This document shows, one piece after another, positions 1-6,853 of a DNA stretch of 13,422 nt. Source of the DNA: Bacteroidales bacterium (lineage in GTDB: Bacteria; Bacteroidota; Bacteroidia; Bacteroidales; JAADGE01); the NCBI GenBank assembly GCA_026987795.1, contig JALSMF010000299.1, forward strand, positions 1-13,422, in the 5' to 3' direction. The position numbers and the translations under genes are program-made. The stretch's first letter is position 1. Every line of letters begins with the position of its first letter. A model generated the notes under the pieces. That model was not told where the DNA came from. It saw nothing but the letters and a program-made list of their open reading frames with translations, and ran no database searches.

Positions 1-2424
1 AAATATCAGGCGGTAATCAGAGATGCTTCCGGTAATGTTCTTTCAAACAAGAATGTAGGAATTGAAGTAAGCATATTACAGGGAAATGAAACAGGGACTC
101 CTGTTTATACCGAAACTTGGAACCTTACAACTAATCAATTCGGTTTAATAACTTTGAATGTAGGAGAAGGAACAACAAATGATGTTTTTGCTTCTGTTGA
201 TTGGGGTAATGACTTATACTTCATAAAAATTGCCGTTGACGAAAACGGCGGAACAAACTATACTGATATGGGAACAAGCCGGCTCTTATCAGTCCCTTAC
301 GCATTATACGCAAATCAAAGTGCTAACGGGACAAGTCAGTGGATAAACAACGGTTCCTCTATTTTTTATAACAGCGGAAATGTAGGAGTAGGAACCTCCG
401 CACCTTCAGGTAAGCTTGTTATTCAAGCTGATGACGGAGCTGCACCGGATTCGGCTCTGTTTGAAATAAAGGATAAATTCGGGAAAACTATAATGAAAGT
501 TACATCCGAGGGTGTCAGAATATATGTAAAAGACGGAACTAAAGGTACATCGGGAGGTTTTGCCGTAGGAAGATATCCGTTAGCAAAGGGTTTGCCCGAT
601 ACGACATATTTTCTTGTAACCCCTGACAGCACAAGAGTTTATACTTCAGGCGGAGCAAAAGGTGTAGCAGGCGGCTTTGCCGTAGGAAGATACTCTTTGG
701 CAAAAGGAACTGCAGCCGAAAAATATTTCTATACGGGAATTGACAGTACCAGAATTTATATAAACGAAAGTGTAAAAGGAGCCGCAGGAGGTTTCGCTGT
801 CGGAAGATATTCTACTGCAAAAGCAGGCGGAACAGACTATTTCAGAATAAATGCTTCGTTGATACCTGATACCGTTAACCCGAGTGAAGCAAGAATTCTT
901 TGGTACCCTCTGAAAGAAGCCTTTTTAACAGGAAGAGTTTTGATAGAATCGCCTGACAGTGTAGGTCTCAACTCTATGGCTACAGGTTTTGAATCTAAAG
1001 CAATAGGAAATTATTCACAGGCGATGGGATATAAGGTTGTTTCATCCGGATTAAATTCTACGGCTATCGGTTATAAATCAAGAGCAAACGGTTCTAATTC
1101 ATATGCTTTCGGTTCAGAGGTTTTAGCAAACGATTCAAACTCATTTGTTTTCGGAAATAAATCTGCCGCTCTCGGCAAAGGCTCATTTGTTTTCGGGTCA
1201 CAAGATACTGCAATAGGAAGAGGTTCTATGGCTCTCGGATTTCAAACTTTGGCGAAAGGTGTGGCTTCTTTTACTATGGGAGCCTTCACAACGGCTTTTG
1301 ATACCTTAGATATTGCTATGGGATACAATACTGTTGCAAGCGGCGGAGGGTCAACGGCAATGGGGTGGTATTCTCGAGCTAAAGGAGGTGCGTCCCTGGC
1401 AATGGGAGATTCTACAATTGCAGAAGGCGAAGCTGCTCTTGCAATGGGTTCTCATACTTTAGCTTCCGGAATGTCCTCTACAGCAATGGGAATAGGATCC
1501 GTAGCAAGCGGAGATAATTCTACCGCAATGGGAGACTCAACTCTGGCAAGCGGATTTGCATCTACTGCTATGGGTTATCAGACAGAAGCTGCCGGTCTTA
1601 ATTCTATAGCTATGGGAAACAATACTGTTGCATGGGGGGAGTCATCTTTAGCTATGGGCTCAGAAAGTCATGCAAACGGTCTGTTTTCTGTTGCAATAGG
1701 TCATAATACATTAGCTGATGCAGACGCTTCAATTGCATTCGGAGATAATACAACAGCTTCCGGTGCTGCGTCATGGGCTGCAGGATCCAATACTATTGCA
1801 TCAGGAGACGGTTCAATAGCATTCGGCTATAATACACAAGCCGCTTCAGGAGGTTGTTTCGTGATTGGAGCATATAACGAACCTTACCCGGTAACTAACT
1901 CTTATAATCCTGAAAGTTATTTATTTGTTATAGGAAACGGAACCCCTGCAATACCTCCGTTGCCTGAAACCAGACGCAATGCAGTTACTGTTTTAAAAAA
2001 CGGTAATTTCGGAATTAATACAAACGTTCCGGATAAAATTTTTACAGTTGAAGGAGATGCACGTGTAACCGGAGATATTTTTTACGGAGCAATCGGCGGC
2101 GGCGGTATTTATACAAAACCTGATTTTGTTTTTAGTAATGAGTATAAAAAAAATATTAAAATTGAAGAAATAGAAGAATTTATAAACAAAAATAAACATT
2201 TACCGTGGCTGACTCCCGCAAAAGACGAAAAAGAGGGTGTTAATATGACACGTATGAGTTTCGAGACATTGGAAGCTGTTGAAAATCAGCAATTACAAAT
2301 TATAGAATTAAATAAACAACTACGGGAAAAGGATGATATAATTAATGAGTTGGAAAATAAAATTAAACTGATGAGTAAAAAAATAGAGCTTATAGAACAG
2401 TATTTAGATAATGATAAAAAATAA
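1..2424 (+). CDS. Repetitive YadA-head-type fibre/adhesin-like surface protein (5' end missing)
   Basis: The frame is open from base 1 to the TAA at 2422-2424, giving 807 visible residues. It starts inside a conserved N-terminal domain (YQAVIRDASGN...) that in Bacteroidota proteins I know lies just after the signal peptide, so perhaps 20-40 residues are missing. The TTG at 154 is internal and not the start. Order of parts: N-terminal beta domain ending in LLSVPYALYAN (about 1-315); a GNVGVGT...LVIQ linker (about 380-425); three 39-residue GGFAVGRY repeats (517-867); 21 YadA-head-like 14-residue repeats (964-1845); a beta segment with GNFGINTNVPDKIFTVEGDA (about 2005-2060); a Bacteroidota fibre tail with KNKHLPWLTPAKD (about 2190-2225); a heptad coiled coil (about 2263-2415). 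The parts suggest an extracellular, probably trimeric, fibre or adhesin. No YadA membrane-anchor barrel and no obvious type IX secretion C-terminal domain is visible, so its attachment is unknown. Function is inferred from architecture only. Confidence 0.85.
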   Translation, partial: KYQAVIRDASGNVLSNKNVGIEVSILQGNETGTPVYTETWNLTTNQFGLITLNVGEGTTNDVFASVDWGNDLYFIKIAVDENGGTNYTDMGTSRLLSVPYALYANQSANGTSQWINNGSSIFYNSGNVGVGTSAPSGKLVIQADDGAAPDSALFEIKDKFGKTIMKVTSEGVRIYVKDGTKGTSGGFAVGRYPLAKGLPDTTYFLVTPDSTRVYTSGGAKGVAGGFAVGRYSLAKGTAAEKYFYTGIDSTRIYINESVKGAAGGFAVGRYSTAKAGGTDYFRINASLIPDTVNPSEARILWYPLKEAFLTGRVLIESPDSVGLNSMATGFESKAIGNYSQAMGYKVVSSGLNSTAIGYKSRANGSNSYAFGSEVLANDSNSFVFGNKSAALGKGSFVFGSQDTAIGRGSMALGFQTLAKGVASFTMGAFTTAFDTLDIAMGYNTVASGGGSTAMGWYSRAKGGASLAMGDSTIAEGEAALAMGSHTLASGMSSTAMGIGSVASGDNSTAMGDSTLASGFASTAMGYQTEAAGLNSIAMGNNTVAWGESSLAMGSESHANGLFSVAIGHNTLADADASIAFGDNTTASGAASWAAGSNTIASGDGSIAFGYNTQAASGGCFVIGAYNEPYPVTNSYNPESYLFVIGNGTPAIPPLPETRRNAVTVLKNGNFGINTNVPDKIFTVEGDARVTGDIFYGAIGGGGIYTKPDFVFSNEYKKNIKIEEIEEFINKNKHLPWLTPAKDEKEGVNMTRMSFETLEAVENQQLQIIELNKQLREKDDIINELENKIKLMSKKIELIEQYLDNDKK
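517..867 (+). repeat. Three in-frame 39-residue (117-bp) repeats around GGFAVGRY
   Basis: The three units begin at 517, 634 and 751. Each has the pattern R-(I/V)-Y, then KG, then GGFAVGRY, then AK, then YF, and the first two end in DST. The GGFAVGRY codons start at 553, 670 and 787, exactly 117 bases apart. The third unit decays at its end. The DNA has diverged more than the protein, so these are old duplications held by protein structure, not fresh DNA repeats. I recall similar GGFAVG repeats in other large Bacteroidota surface proteins but know no assigned function. Confidence 0.9.
964..1845 (+). repeat. 21 consecutive 14-residue YadA-head-type repeats
   Basis: Twenty-one units of exactly 42 bases follow each other without an insertion or deletion. 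The consensus is G-x-x-S-x-A-M-G-x-x-T-x-A-x, for example GDNSTAMGDSTLAS. A degenerate 22nd unit (SGGCFVIGAYNEPY) closes the array. In the YadA/Hia head family such 14-residue motifs form a trimeric left-handed parallel beta-roll, each repeat making one turn. Some units have replaced the leading Gly with Asp or Ala (units starting at 1132, 1300 and 1720), and unit 20 has AAG for AMG. Codons vary between units, so DNA slippage has not recently homogenised the array. Confidence 0.93.
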
Positions 2425-2441
2425 TCCGATTTTTTAAACGG

Positions 2442-2473
2442 TTTAAAATTCGTCATTTTTTCGTATAAATTTG
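2442..2473 (+). promoter_or_regulatory. Possible Bacteroidota-type promoter for the Memo-family gene
   Basis: TTTA (2442-2445), a 20-base spacer, then TAAATTTG (2466-2473) fits the Bacteroidota consensus TTTG-N19-21-TAnnTTTG with one mismatch in the upstream box. Transcription would start near 2480, leaving a leader of about 150 bases before the Memo gene. The site overlaps an inverted repeat that may instead terminate the gene upstream, so the call is weak. Confidence 0.35.
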
Positions 2474-2483
2474 GCGAATTTTT
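2445..2483 (+). terminator. Inverted repeat, candidate terminator of the fibre-protein gene
   Basis: AAAATTCG (2445-2452) and CGAATTTT (2475-2482) are perfect inverse complements. The stem can extend inward to 11 pairs (T53·G74 wobble, then C-G and A-T), leaving a loop of about 16 bases. The 3' arm ends in five T. The stem is AT-rich and so only moderately stable. It lies 20 bases after the stop codon, a usual place for a terminator. Apart from this dyad and the overlapping promoter candidate, I see nothing else convincing in the 2425-2628 gap. Confidence 0.4.
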
Positions 2484-2628
2484 AATGTTTATATTATTAT
2501 TGAAATACTATACTGAATAAATTTAGCACACATAAAATGACTGTTGCACTTACAATAATTTTATAAAAAGCAATAATTAAACATACGGGTGTTTTGGTTT
2601 AACCTTTTAAAACTTTGAAAATAAGCAT

Positions 2629-3459
2629 ATGAAAATAAGAAAACCCTGTGTTTCCGGAAAATTTTATCCGTCAGATAAAACAGAACTCCGAAACCTTATA
2701 AGCAGAATACGGGAAGCAGAAATTGATTTGATAAAACTGAATTTAGCAAAAAATAAAATACTTGGCGGAATAGTCCCTCACGCAGGCTATATTTACTCGG
2801 CATATCAAGCCGTACATTTTTTTGAAATACTGAAAGCGTCACAGCAAAAATTTGATACTTTTATTATTCTGAATCCGAATCATTCCGGTTACGGAAAAGA
2901 AATAAGTCTTGACCCGAATGATGCATGGGAAACTCCGTCAGGAATCAGCAAAACAGATACAGAATTGAGTAAATTACTGGAACTGCCTTATTCGGAAGAA
3001 GCTCATAAATACGAACATTCCGGCGAAGTTATACTTCCGTTGCTCCGATATTTTGCAGATTATGATTTTAAAATTGTACCGATAACAATATCGATACAGA
3101 ATCATTATAATGCACAACTTGTTGCCGAAAAATTGAAGACTGCGTCATTAAAACTCAATCGCAAAATATGTGTTATAGCCTCAACAGATTTTTCACATTA
3201 CCTAAGCCCTGAAGAAGGAAAAGTTAAAGACGGGAAGGCAATAAACGAAATATTAAAAATGAACCCTGAAAACTTGATAAAAACCGTAACAGAAAATAAA
3301 ATAAGTATGTGCGGATACGGACCCGTTGCAACATTACTCGAATATGCAAATTCCGTTTCCGATTCGGCAAAAACAGAACTGCTTAAATACGGAAATTCGG
3401 GAGAAATATATCCTTCTTCTAAAGTTGTCGATTACGCATCTTTTTTAGTATATGAATAA
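2629..3459 (+). CDS. amrB: Memo-family protein (AmmeMemoRadiSam system protein B)
   Basis: This 276-residue protein has the usual Memo length. The family is related in fold to extradiol dioxygenases and holds a metal in a pocket lined by conserved His, Cys and Asp. All the expected residues are visible: His51 in VPHAGYIYS, His85 in LNPNHSGYG, Asp187 and His190 in STDFSHY, and Cys228 in MCGYGP. These match the copper-binding His49, His81 and Cys244 of human MEMO1. The EHSGEV segment (129-134) corresponds to the family's EHS-x-E-V motif. In many bacteria and archaea Memo is found with an AMMECR1 protein and a radical SAM enzyme; neither is encoded here. The biochemical role in bacteria is not settled, so the name is by family. 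The ATG at 2629 gives a full N-terminal RKPCVSGKFYP motif. The HsdR-N-type gene follows after 21 bases and may be co-transcribed. Confidence 0.9.
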   Translation: MKIRKPCVSGKFYPSDKTELRNLISRIREAEIDLIKLNLAKNKILGGIVPHAGYIYSAYQAVHFFEILKASQQKFDTFIILNPNHSGYGKEISLDPNDAWETPSGISKTDTELSKLLELPYSEEAHKYEHSGEVILPLLRYFADYDFKIVPITISIQNHYNAQLVAEKLKTASLKLNRKICVIASTDFSHYLSPEEGKVKDGKAINEILKMNPENLIKTVTENKISMCGYGPVATLLEYANSVSDSAKTELLKYGNSGEIYPSSKVVDYASFLVYE

Positions 3460-3480
3460 AAATTTTCACATTTCAGACTT

Positions 3481-3930
3481 ATGCAAAAACTGAACCTTCC
3501 GGAAGCGGAATTAAAAATTATAAAAGAAGCAGACAAGCAAAAAGTTTTTGACATTATAAGAAAAAAATATGTTGTTCTTACGCCTGAAGAATACGTGCGT
3601 CAGCAATTTATCCGCTACCTGATAAATGAAAAAAAATACCCGAAAGGCTTAATTTCCGTTGAAAAGCAACTGAAAGTTTATGATACTGAAAAACGAGCGG
3701 ACATTGTTCTGTTCAATACATCTGCAAAACCTGTTGTCATTGCAGAACTCAAAGCTCCTTCAGTAAATATTACCCAAAAGGCATTCGACCAGGCAGCACG
3801 CTATAATATGAATTTTAAAGCTGATTATCTCATTGTTACAAACGGACTTAAGCATTATTGCTGTAAGCTGGATTATGAAAATAATACTTACAGTTTCTTA
3901 AAGGAAATTCCGAACTATGAGAATCTGTAA
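3481..3930 (+). CDS. Small stand-alone PD-(D/E)XK nuclease-like protein, type I restriction HsdR N-terminal domain type
   Basis: The 149 residues resemble the N-terminal nuclease domain of type I restriction R subunits (HSDR_N_2 type), without helicase or C-terminal domains. The catalytic set is visible: Glu61 (SVEKQL), Asp74 (RADIVLF), Glu89-x-Lys91 (IAELKAP) and a QxxxY motif, Gln104 to Tyr108 (QAARY). The segment before it (PEEYVRQQFIRYLINEKKYP) is typical of the family. There are no HsdM or HsdS genes nearby and the reading frame is intact, so this looks like a complete small protein and not a remnant. I recall such solitary proteins as common in Bacteroidota, often near housekeeping genes. 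It may act in DNA processing, but substrate and partners cannot be read from the sequence. It lies 21 bases behind the Memo gene, which suggests a shared transcript. Confidence 0.82.
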   Translation: MQKLNLPEAELKIIKEADKQKVFDIIRKKYVVLTPEEYVRQQFIRYLINEKKYPKGLISVEKQLKVYDTEKRADIVLFNTSAKPVVIAELKAPSVNITQKAFDQAARYNMNFKADYLIVTNGLKHYCCKLDYENNTYSFLKEIPNYENL

Positions 3931-3944
3931 AGTTTAAGCTTTAT

Positions 3945-3974
3945 AGCATTAAAATTTACTTCTTTTATGCTTTT
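3945..3974 (+). terminator. Candidate weak terminator after the HsdR-N-type gene
   Basis: AGCAT-t-AAAA (3945-3954) can pair with TTTTATGCT (3963-3971), a 9-pair stem with one bulged base and an 8-base loop, followed by a T run at 3971-3974. It is AT-rich and imperfect. Its position 15 bases after the stop, before the epimerase operon, makes it plausible. The rest of the gap to 4052 is AT-rich, and I found no good promoter match in it. Confidence 0.4.
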
Positions 3975-4051
3975 AAAAACATTTTTTCCTGATATATATC
4001 ATATATAAACATCCGGATAATATAAACTTTTGCAACATAAAATTTAATAAA

Positions 4052-4453
4052 ATGAACTTATCGCATATTGAACACATCGGAATAGCCGTAAATAACATTG
4101 AAGAGGCAAAAACTTTTTTTGAAAACGTTCTCGGACTTAAATGCTATGCTGTTGAAGAAGTAAAAGATCAAAAAGTTAAAACGGCATTTTTCAAAATCGG
4201 AGATGCAAAAATTGAACTGCTTGAAGCGACTTCAGATGACAGCCCTATAGCAAAATTTATAGCAAAAAAAGGACAGGGTATACATCATATAGCTTTTGCT
4301 GCCGAGGATGTGAATAAATCATTGAAAGAAGCCGAAGAAAAAGGCATTCAGCTTATTGACAAGCAGGCAAGGAAAGGTGCAGAAGGATTAAGTATAGGAT
4401 TTTTGCATCCTAAATCAACTTTCGGAGTTTTAACCGAATTGTGCGGAAAATAA
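4052..4453 (+). CDS. mce: Methylmalonyl-CoA epimerase
   Basis: This cytosolic enzyme interconverts (R)- and (S)-methylmalonyl-CoA. It links the B12-dependent mutase product to the decarboxylase encoded just downstream. The 133-residue length is typical. It has the duplicated vicinal-oxygen-chelate fold: first half with HIGIAVNNIEEAKTFFENVLG (from residue 8), second half with GIHHIAF (77-82). Likely metal ligands are His8, Glu55 (in KIELLEA, at the position of a Gln in the Propionibacterium enzyme), His79 and Glu129 (LTELCG). It is the first gene of a unit running in the same direction; mmdA starts 45 bases later. Other small glyoxalase-family proteins look similar, but the sequence and the neighbours make this assignment secure. 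Confidence 0.95.
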   Translation: MNLSHIEHIGIAVNNIEEAKTFFENVLGLKCYAVEEVKDQKVKTAFFKIGDAKIELLEATSDDSPIAKFIAKKGQGIHHIAFAAEDVNKSLKEAEEKGIQLIDKQARKGAEGLSIGFLHPKSTFGVLTELCGK

Positions 4454-4498
4454 ATAAAATTACTTTCAGCTTTTTAAACTTTAAACTTTTAACTAAAT

Positions 4499-6058
4499 AT
4501 GTCTCGTCAGGAAGAAATACAAAAACTTATTAACTTACGTGAAGAAGCTCGCCTCGGAGGAGGAGAGAAACGTATTGAAAAACAACATTCGCAAGGCAAA
4601 TACACGGCACGTGAACGCATTGAAATGATACTGGATGAAGGGAGTTTTGAAGAATTTGATATGTTTGTAAAGCATCGCTCTCATAATTTCGGTCTCGAAA
4701 AACAACAATTTCTCGGAGACGGTGTCGTAACCGGGCACGGAACAATTGACGGCAGAATAGTCTACATATTTGCTCAGGATTTTACCGTTTTCGGAGGTTC
4801 ACTGTCTGAAACTTATGCCAAGAAAATTTGCAAACTTATGGACCAGGCAATGCTGGTCGGGGCTCCGGTTATAGGTATTAACGACAGCGGAGGTGCACGT
4901 ATTCAGGAAGGAGTAATGAGCCTTGCAGGTTATGCCGAAATTTTTCAGCGAAATATCTTAGCTTCAGGTGTAATACCGCAAATATCTGCCGTTTTCGGAC
5001 CATGTGCCGGCGGTGCCGTATATTCTCCGGCTCTTACAGACGTCGTAATTATGAGTGATAAAACAAGCTATATGTTTGTAACCGGTCCTAAGGTTACAAA
5101 AACCGTTACCGGAGAAGATATTACAACCGAAGATTTAGGCGGAGCAACGGTTCATGCTACAAAATCAGGCGTGGCACATTTCAGAGCCGATGATGAAGAT
5201 GAAGGTATTATGCTGATAAGAAAAGTTTTGGAATATTTGCCCCAAAACAATCTTGAAGATCCTATACAAACTGAGTGTAAAGACCCTGTTGACAGAAAAG
5301 ATGATATTTTGAACGAAATAATTCCTGAAAATCCAAACCAGCCTTATGATGTAAAGGATATTATTTATACAATTGTTGATGACGGCGAATTTCTTGAGTT
5401 TCACAGACATTATGCTAAAAATATAGTTGTAGGATTTGTCAAGTTTGACGGCAGACCTGTAGGAGTAGTTGCTAATCAGCCTAATTTTTTAGCCGGTGTT
5501 TTGGATATTGAAGCATCAAGAAAAGCAGCCCGGTTTGTTCGTTTATGCGACAGCTTTAATGTGCCCCTTTTAACATTGGTTGATGTTCCCGGATTTTTGC
5601 CCGGAAGTGCACAGGAATACGGAGGAATTATTACACACGGTGCAAAGTTACTTTTTGCATACGGAGAAGCAACGGTTCCGAAAGTAACCGTAACCCTGAG
5701 AAAATCTTACGGAGGTGCTCACGACGTAATGAGTTGTAAACAGTTAAGAGGAGATATTAACTATGCTTGGCCCTCTGCCGAAATTGCCGTAATGGGAGCA
5801 AGCGGTGCCGTTGAAATTCTGGAAGGGAAGAATATTAAAAATATTGAAAAAGAAGAAGACAGAATAAAATATATTTCAGAAAAAGAAGAAGAATACAAAA
5901 AGAAGTTTGCAAATCCTTATGAAGCAGCAAAGTACGGATTTATAGATGATATTATCGAACCTCGAAATACAAGATTCAGGATAATAAGAGCATTTAAAAC
6001 ACTTGAAAATAAAAAACTTATTAATCCGCCTAAAAAACATTCTAATATACCTTTATAA
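4499..6058 (+). CDS. mmdA: Methylmalonyl-CoA decarboxylase alpha subunit (carboxyltransferase)
   Basis: This 519-residue cytosolic subunit moves the carboxyl group of (S)-methylmalonyl-CoA to biotin on the carrier protein, giving propionyl-CoA. It has the full length of the acyl-CoA carboxylase beta / MmdA family with two crotonase-like halves. The N-half CoA pocket includes DSGGARIQEG (129-138) and FGPCAGGAVYSPALTD (166-181). The C-half has VDVPGFLPGSAQEYGG (361-376) and LRKSYGGAHDVM (400-411). It ends in the family signature PPKKHSNIPL. On sequence alone it could be a propionyl-CoA carboxylase beta chain. However, the next genes encode a small membrane subunit, a biotin carrier and a decarboxylase membrane subunit, and no biotin carboxylase is present, which points to the sodium-pumping decarboxylase. 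The next gene starts 10 bases after the stop. The ATG at 4499 gives the expected MSRQEEIQKL-type N-terminus. Confidence 0.95.
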   Translation: MSRQEEIQKLINLREEARLGGGEKRIEKQHSQGKYTARERIEMILDEGSFEEFDMFVKHRSHNFGLEKQQFLGDGVVTGHGTIDGRIVYIFAQDFTVFGGSLSETYAKKICKLMDQAMLVGAPVIGINDSGGARIQEGVMSLAGYAEIFQRNILASGVIPQISAVFGPCAGGAVYSPALTDVVIMSDKTSYMFVTGPKVTKTVTGEDITTEDLGGATVHATKSGVAHFRADDEDEGIMLIRKVLEYLPQNNLEDPIQTECKDPVDRKDDILNEIIPENPNQPYDVKDIIYTIVDDGEFLEFHRHYAKNIVVGFVKFDGRPVGVVANQPNFLAGVLDIEASRKAARFVRLCDSFNVPLLTLVDVPGFLPGSAQEYGGIITHGAKLLFAYGEATVPKVTVTLRKSYGGAHDVMSCKQLRGDINYAWPSAEIAVMGASGAVEILEGKNIKNIEKEEDRIKYISEKEEEYKKKFANPYEAAKYGFIDDIIEPRNTRFRIIRAFKTLENKKLINPPKKHSNIPL

Positions 6059-6068
6059 AAAAAATACT

Positions 6069-6401
6069 ATGGATTCATCAGCTTTTACTATTGCAGTAGT
6101 AGGGTATACCATTGTTTTTGCAGCTCTTGTCATTTTGTGGCTGATTTTTGCAAATTTACCTAAATTATTAACACTCCATTTGAAATTTAAAAAAAAGCAA
6201 AACGGTCATAATTGTGAAAAAATAGGGGAATTTATAACAGGGCAGGAAAATGCAGCTATTGCAGCAGCAATTCATTTGTATTTCAGTCAGTTGCATGATG
6301 ATGAAAGTGCCTTAATGACAATTAAAAAAGTAAAGAAAGATTATACTCCCTGGAGTTCTAAAATTTATACCGTCAACGCATTCAGAAGAAATAATTTATA
6401 A
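6069..6401 (+). CDS. OadG-family small membrane subunit of the methylmalonyl-CoA decarboxylase (gamma/delta type)
   Basis: The 110-residue protein has one N-terminal membrane helix (about residues 7-30, AVVGYTIVFAALVILWLIF), a basic stretch (KFKKK), then a cytosolic part with ENAAIAAAIHLYF and a C-terminal TPWSSKIYTVN. In decarboxylase pumps this kind of subunit (OadG, MmdD) anchors and assembles the complex by joining the carboxyltransferase and biotin carrier to the membrane subunit. I chose the ATG at 6069: the frame is open upstream to 6003, but that would overlap mmdA and put a basic stretch ahead of the hydrophobic helix. It lies 10 bases after mmdA and 3 bases before the biotin carrier gene, so translation is probably coupled. 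The family is poorly conserved, and the call rests partly on context. Confidence 0.85.
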   Translation: MDSSAFTIAVVGYTIVFAALVILWLIFANLPKLLTLHLKFKKKQNGHNCEKIGEFITGQENAAIAAAIHLYFSQLHDDESALMTIKKVKKDYTPWSSKIYTVNAFRRNNL

Positions 6402-6404
6402 AAA

Positions 6405-6821
6405 ATGAAAAAATTCAAATTTAAAGTAAGAGGAAATAAATACGAAGCTGTAGTTAACAGTTTCGAAAATAATGTTATTGACATTGATATAAACGGGACA
6501 AATTACAAAGTTGAACTTGAACAGGAACTTGTAAAACCAAAAACTCCTAAATTAGTCAGATCTAAAGTTCATACAAATAAAGAAGATGCTAAAATAAAAA
6601 GCAAAGTCGGAAAATTGATAAAAGCTCCGCTTCCGGGCACAATATTTAAGATGAAAGTAAAAATAGGAGATGAAGTTTCACCCGGAGATACATTGTTAAT
6701 AATGGAAGCTATGAAAATGGAAAATAATATACAGGCACAGGCAGAAGGAAAAGTCAAAGCAATTATGGTTAAAGAAGGTGATGCTGTTTTACAAAACGAT
6801 ATTTTGCTGGAATTAGAATAG
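6405..6821 (+). CDS. mmdC: Biotin carrier subunit of methylmalonyl-CoA decarboxylase
   Basis: The 138-residue protein carries biotin that shuttles the carboxyl group from MmdA to the membrane subunit. The C-terminal biotinyl domain (about residues 68-138) has the hallmark EAMKM at 101-105, so Lys104 is the predicted biotinylation site. KAPLPGTIFKM (73-83) and the hairpin GDEVSPGDTLLI (88-99) complete the fold. Residues 1-40 form a small beta-rich domain (KFKVRGNKYEAVVNSFENN) as in other Bacteroidota carriers. The linker (about 41-67) is charged and Lys-rich rather than the long Ala/Pro-rich linker seen in many carriers. The membrane-subunit gene follows after 32 bases. Biotin transfer must depend on a ligase encoded elsewhere. 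Confidence 0.93.
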   Translation: MKKFKFKVRGNKYEAVVNSFENNVIDIDINGTNYKVELEQELVKPKTPKLVRSKVHTNKEDAKIKSKVGKLIKAPLPGTIFKMKVKIGDEVSPGDTLLIMEAMKMENNIQAQAEGKVKAIMVKEGDAVLQNDILLELE

Positions 6822-6853
6822 AAACTGAGTAAAAAAATATAATAAATCAGGTA

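Noticed and set aside
154..156. TTG as the start codon of the first gene
   Set aside because: The same frame is open back to base 1 and encodes a conserved N-terminal domain (YQAVIRDASGN) upstream of it, so the gene is cut by the window edge.
2125..2420. Peptidase S74 intramolecular chaperone domain at the end of the fibre protein
   Set aside because: SNEYKKNI only loosely resembles the S-D-x-x-x-K region of S74 proteins. The HLP...AKD pattern fits the non-catalytic Bacteroidota fibre tail better.
4023..4032. Promoter-like TAAACTTTTG before the epimerase gene
   Set aside because: It has one base too many between TA and TTTG, and no TTTG lies at the right distance upstream.
4499..6058. Propionyl-CoA carboxylase beta chain
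   Set aside because: Sequence alone allows it, but no biotin carboxylase is present and the next three genes encode decarboxylase pump subunits.
6003..6068. Longer N-terminus for the small OadG-type subunit
   Set aside because: It would overlap mmdA by 56 bases and add a basic leader ahead of the membrane helix. The ATG at 6069 gives a normal one-helix subunit.
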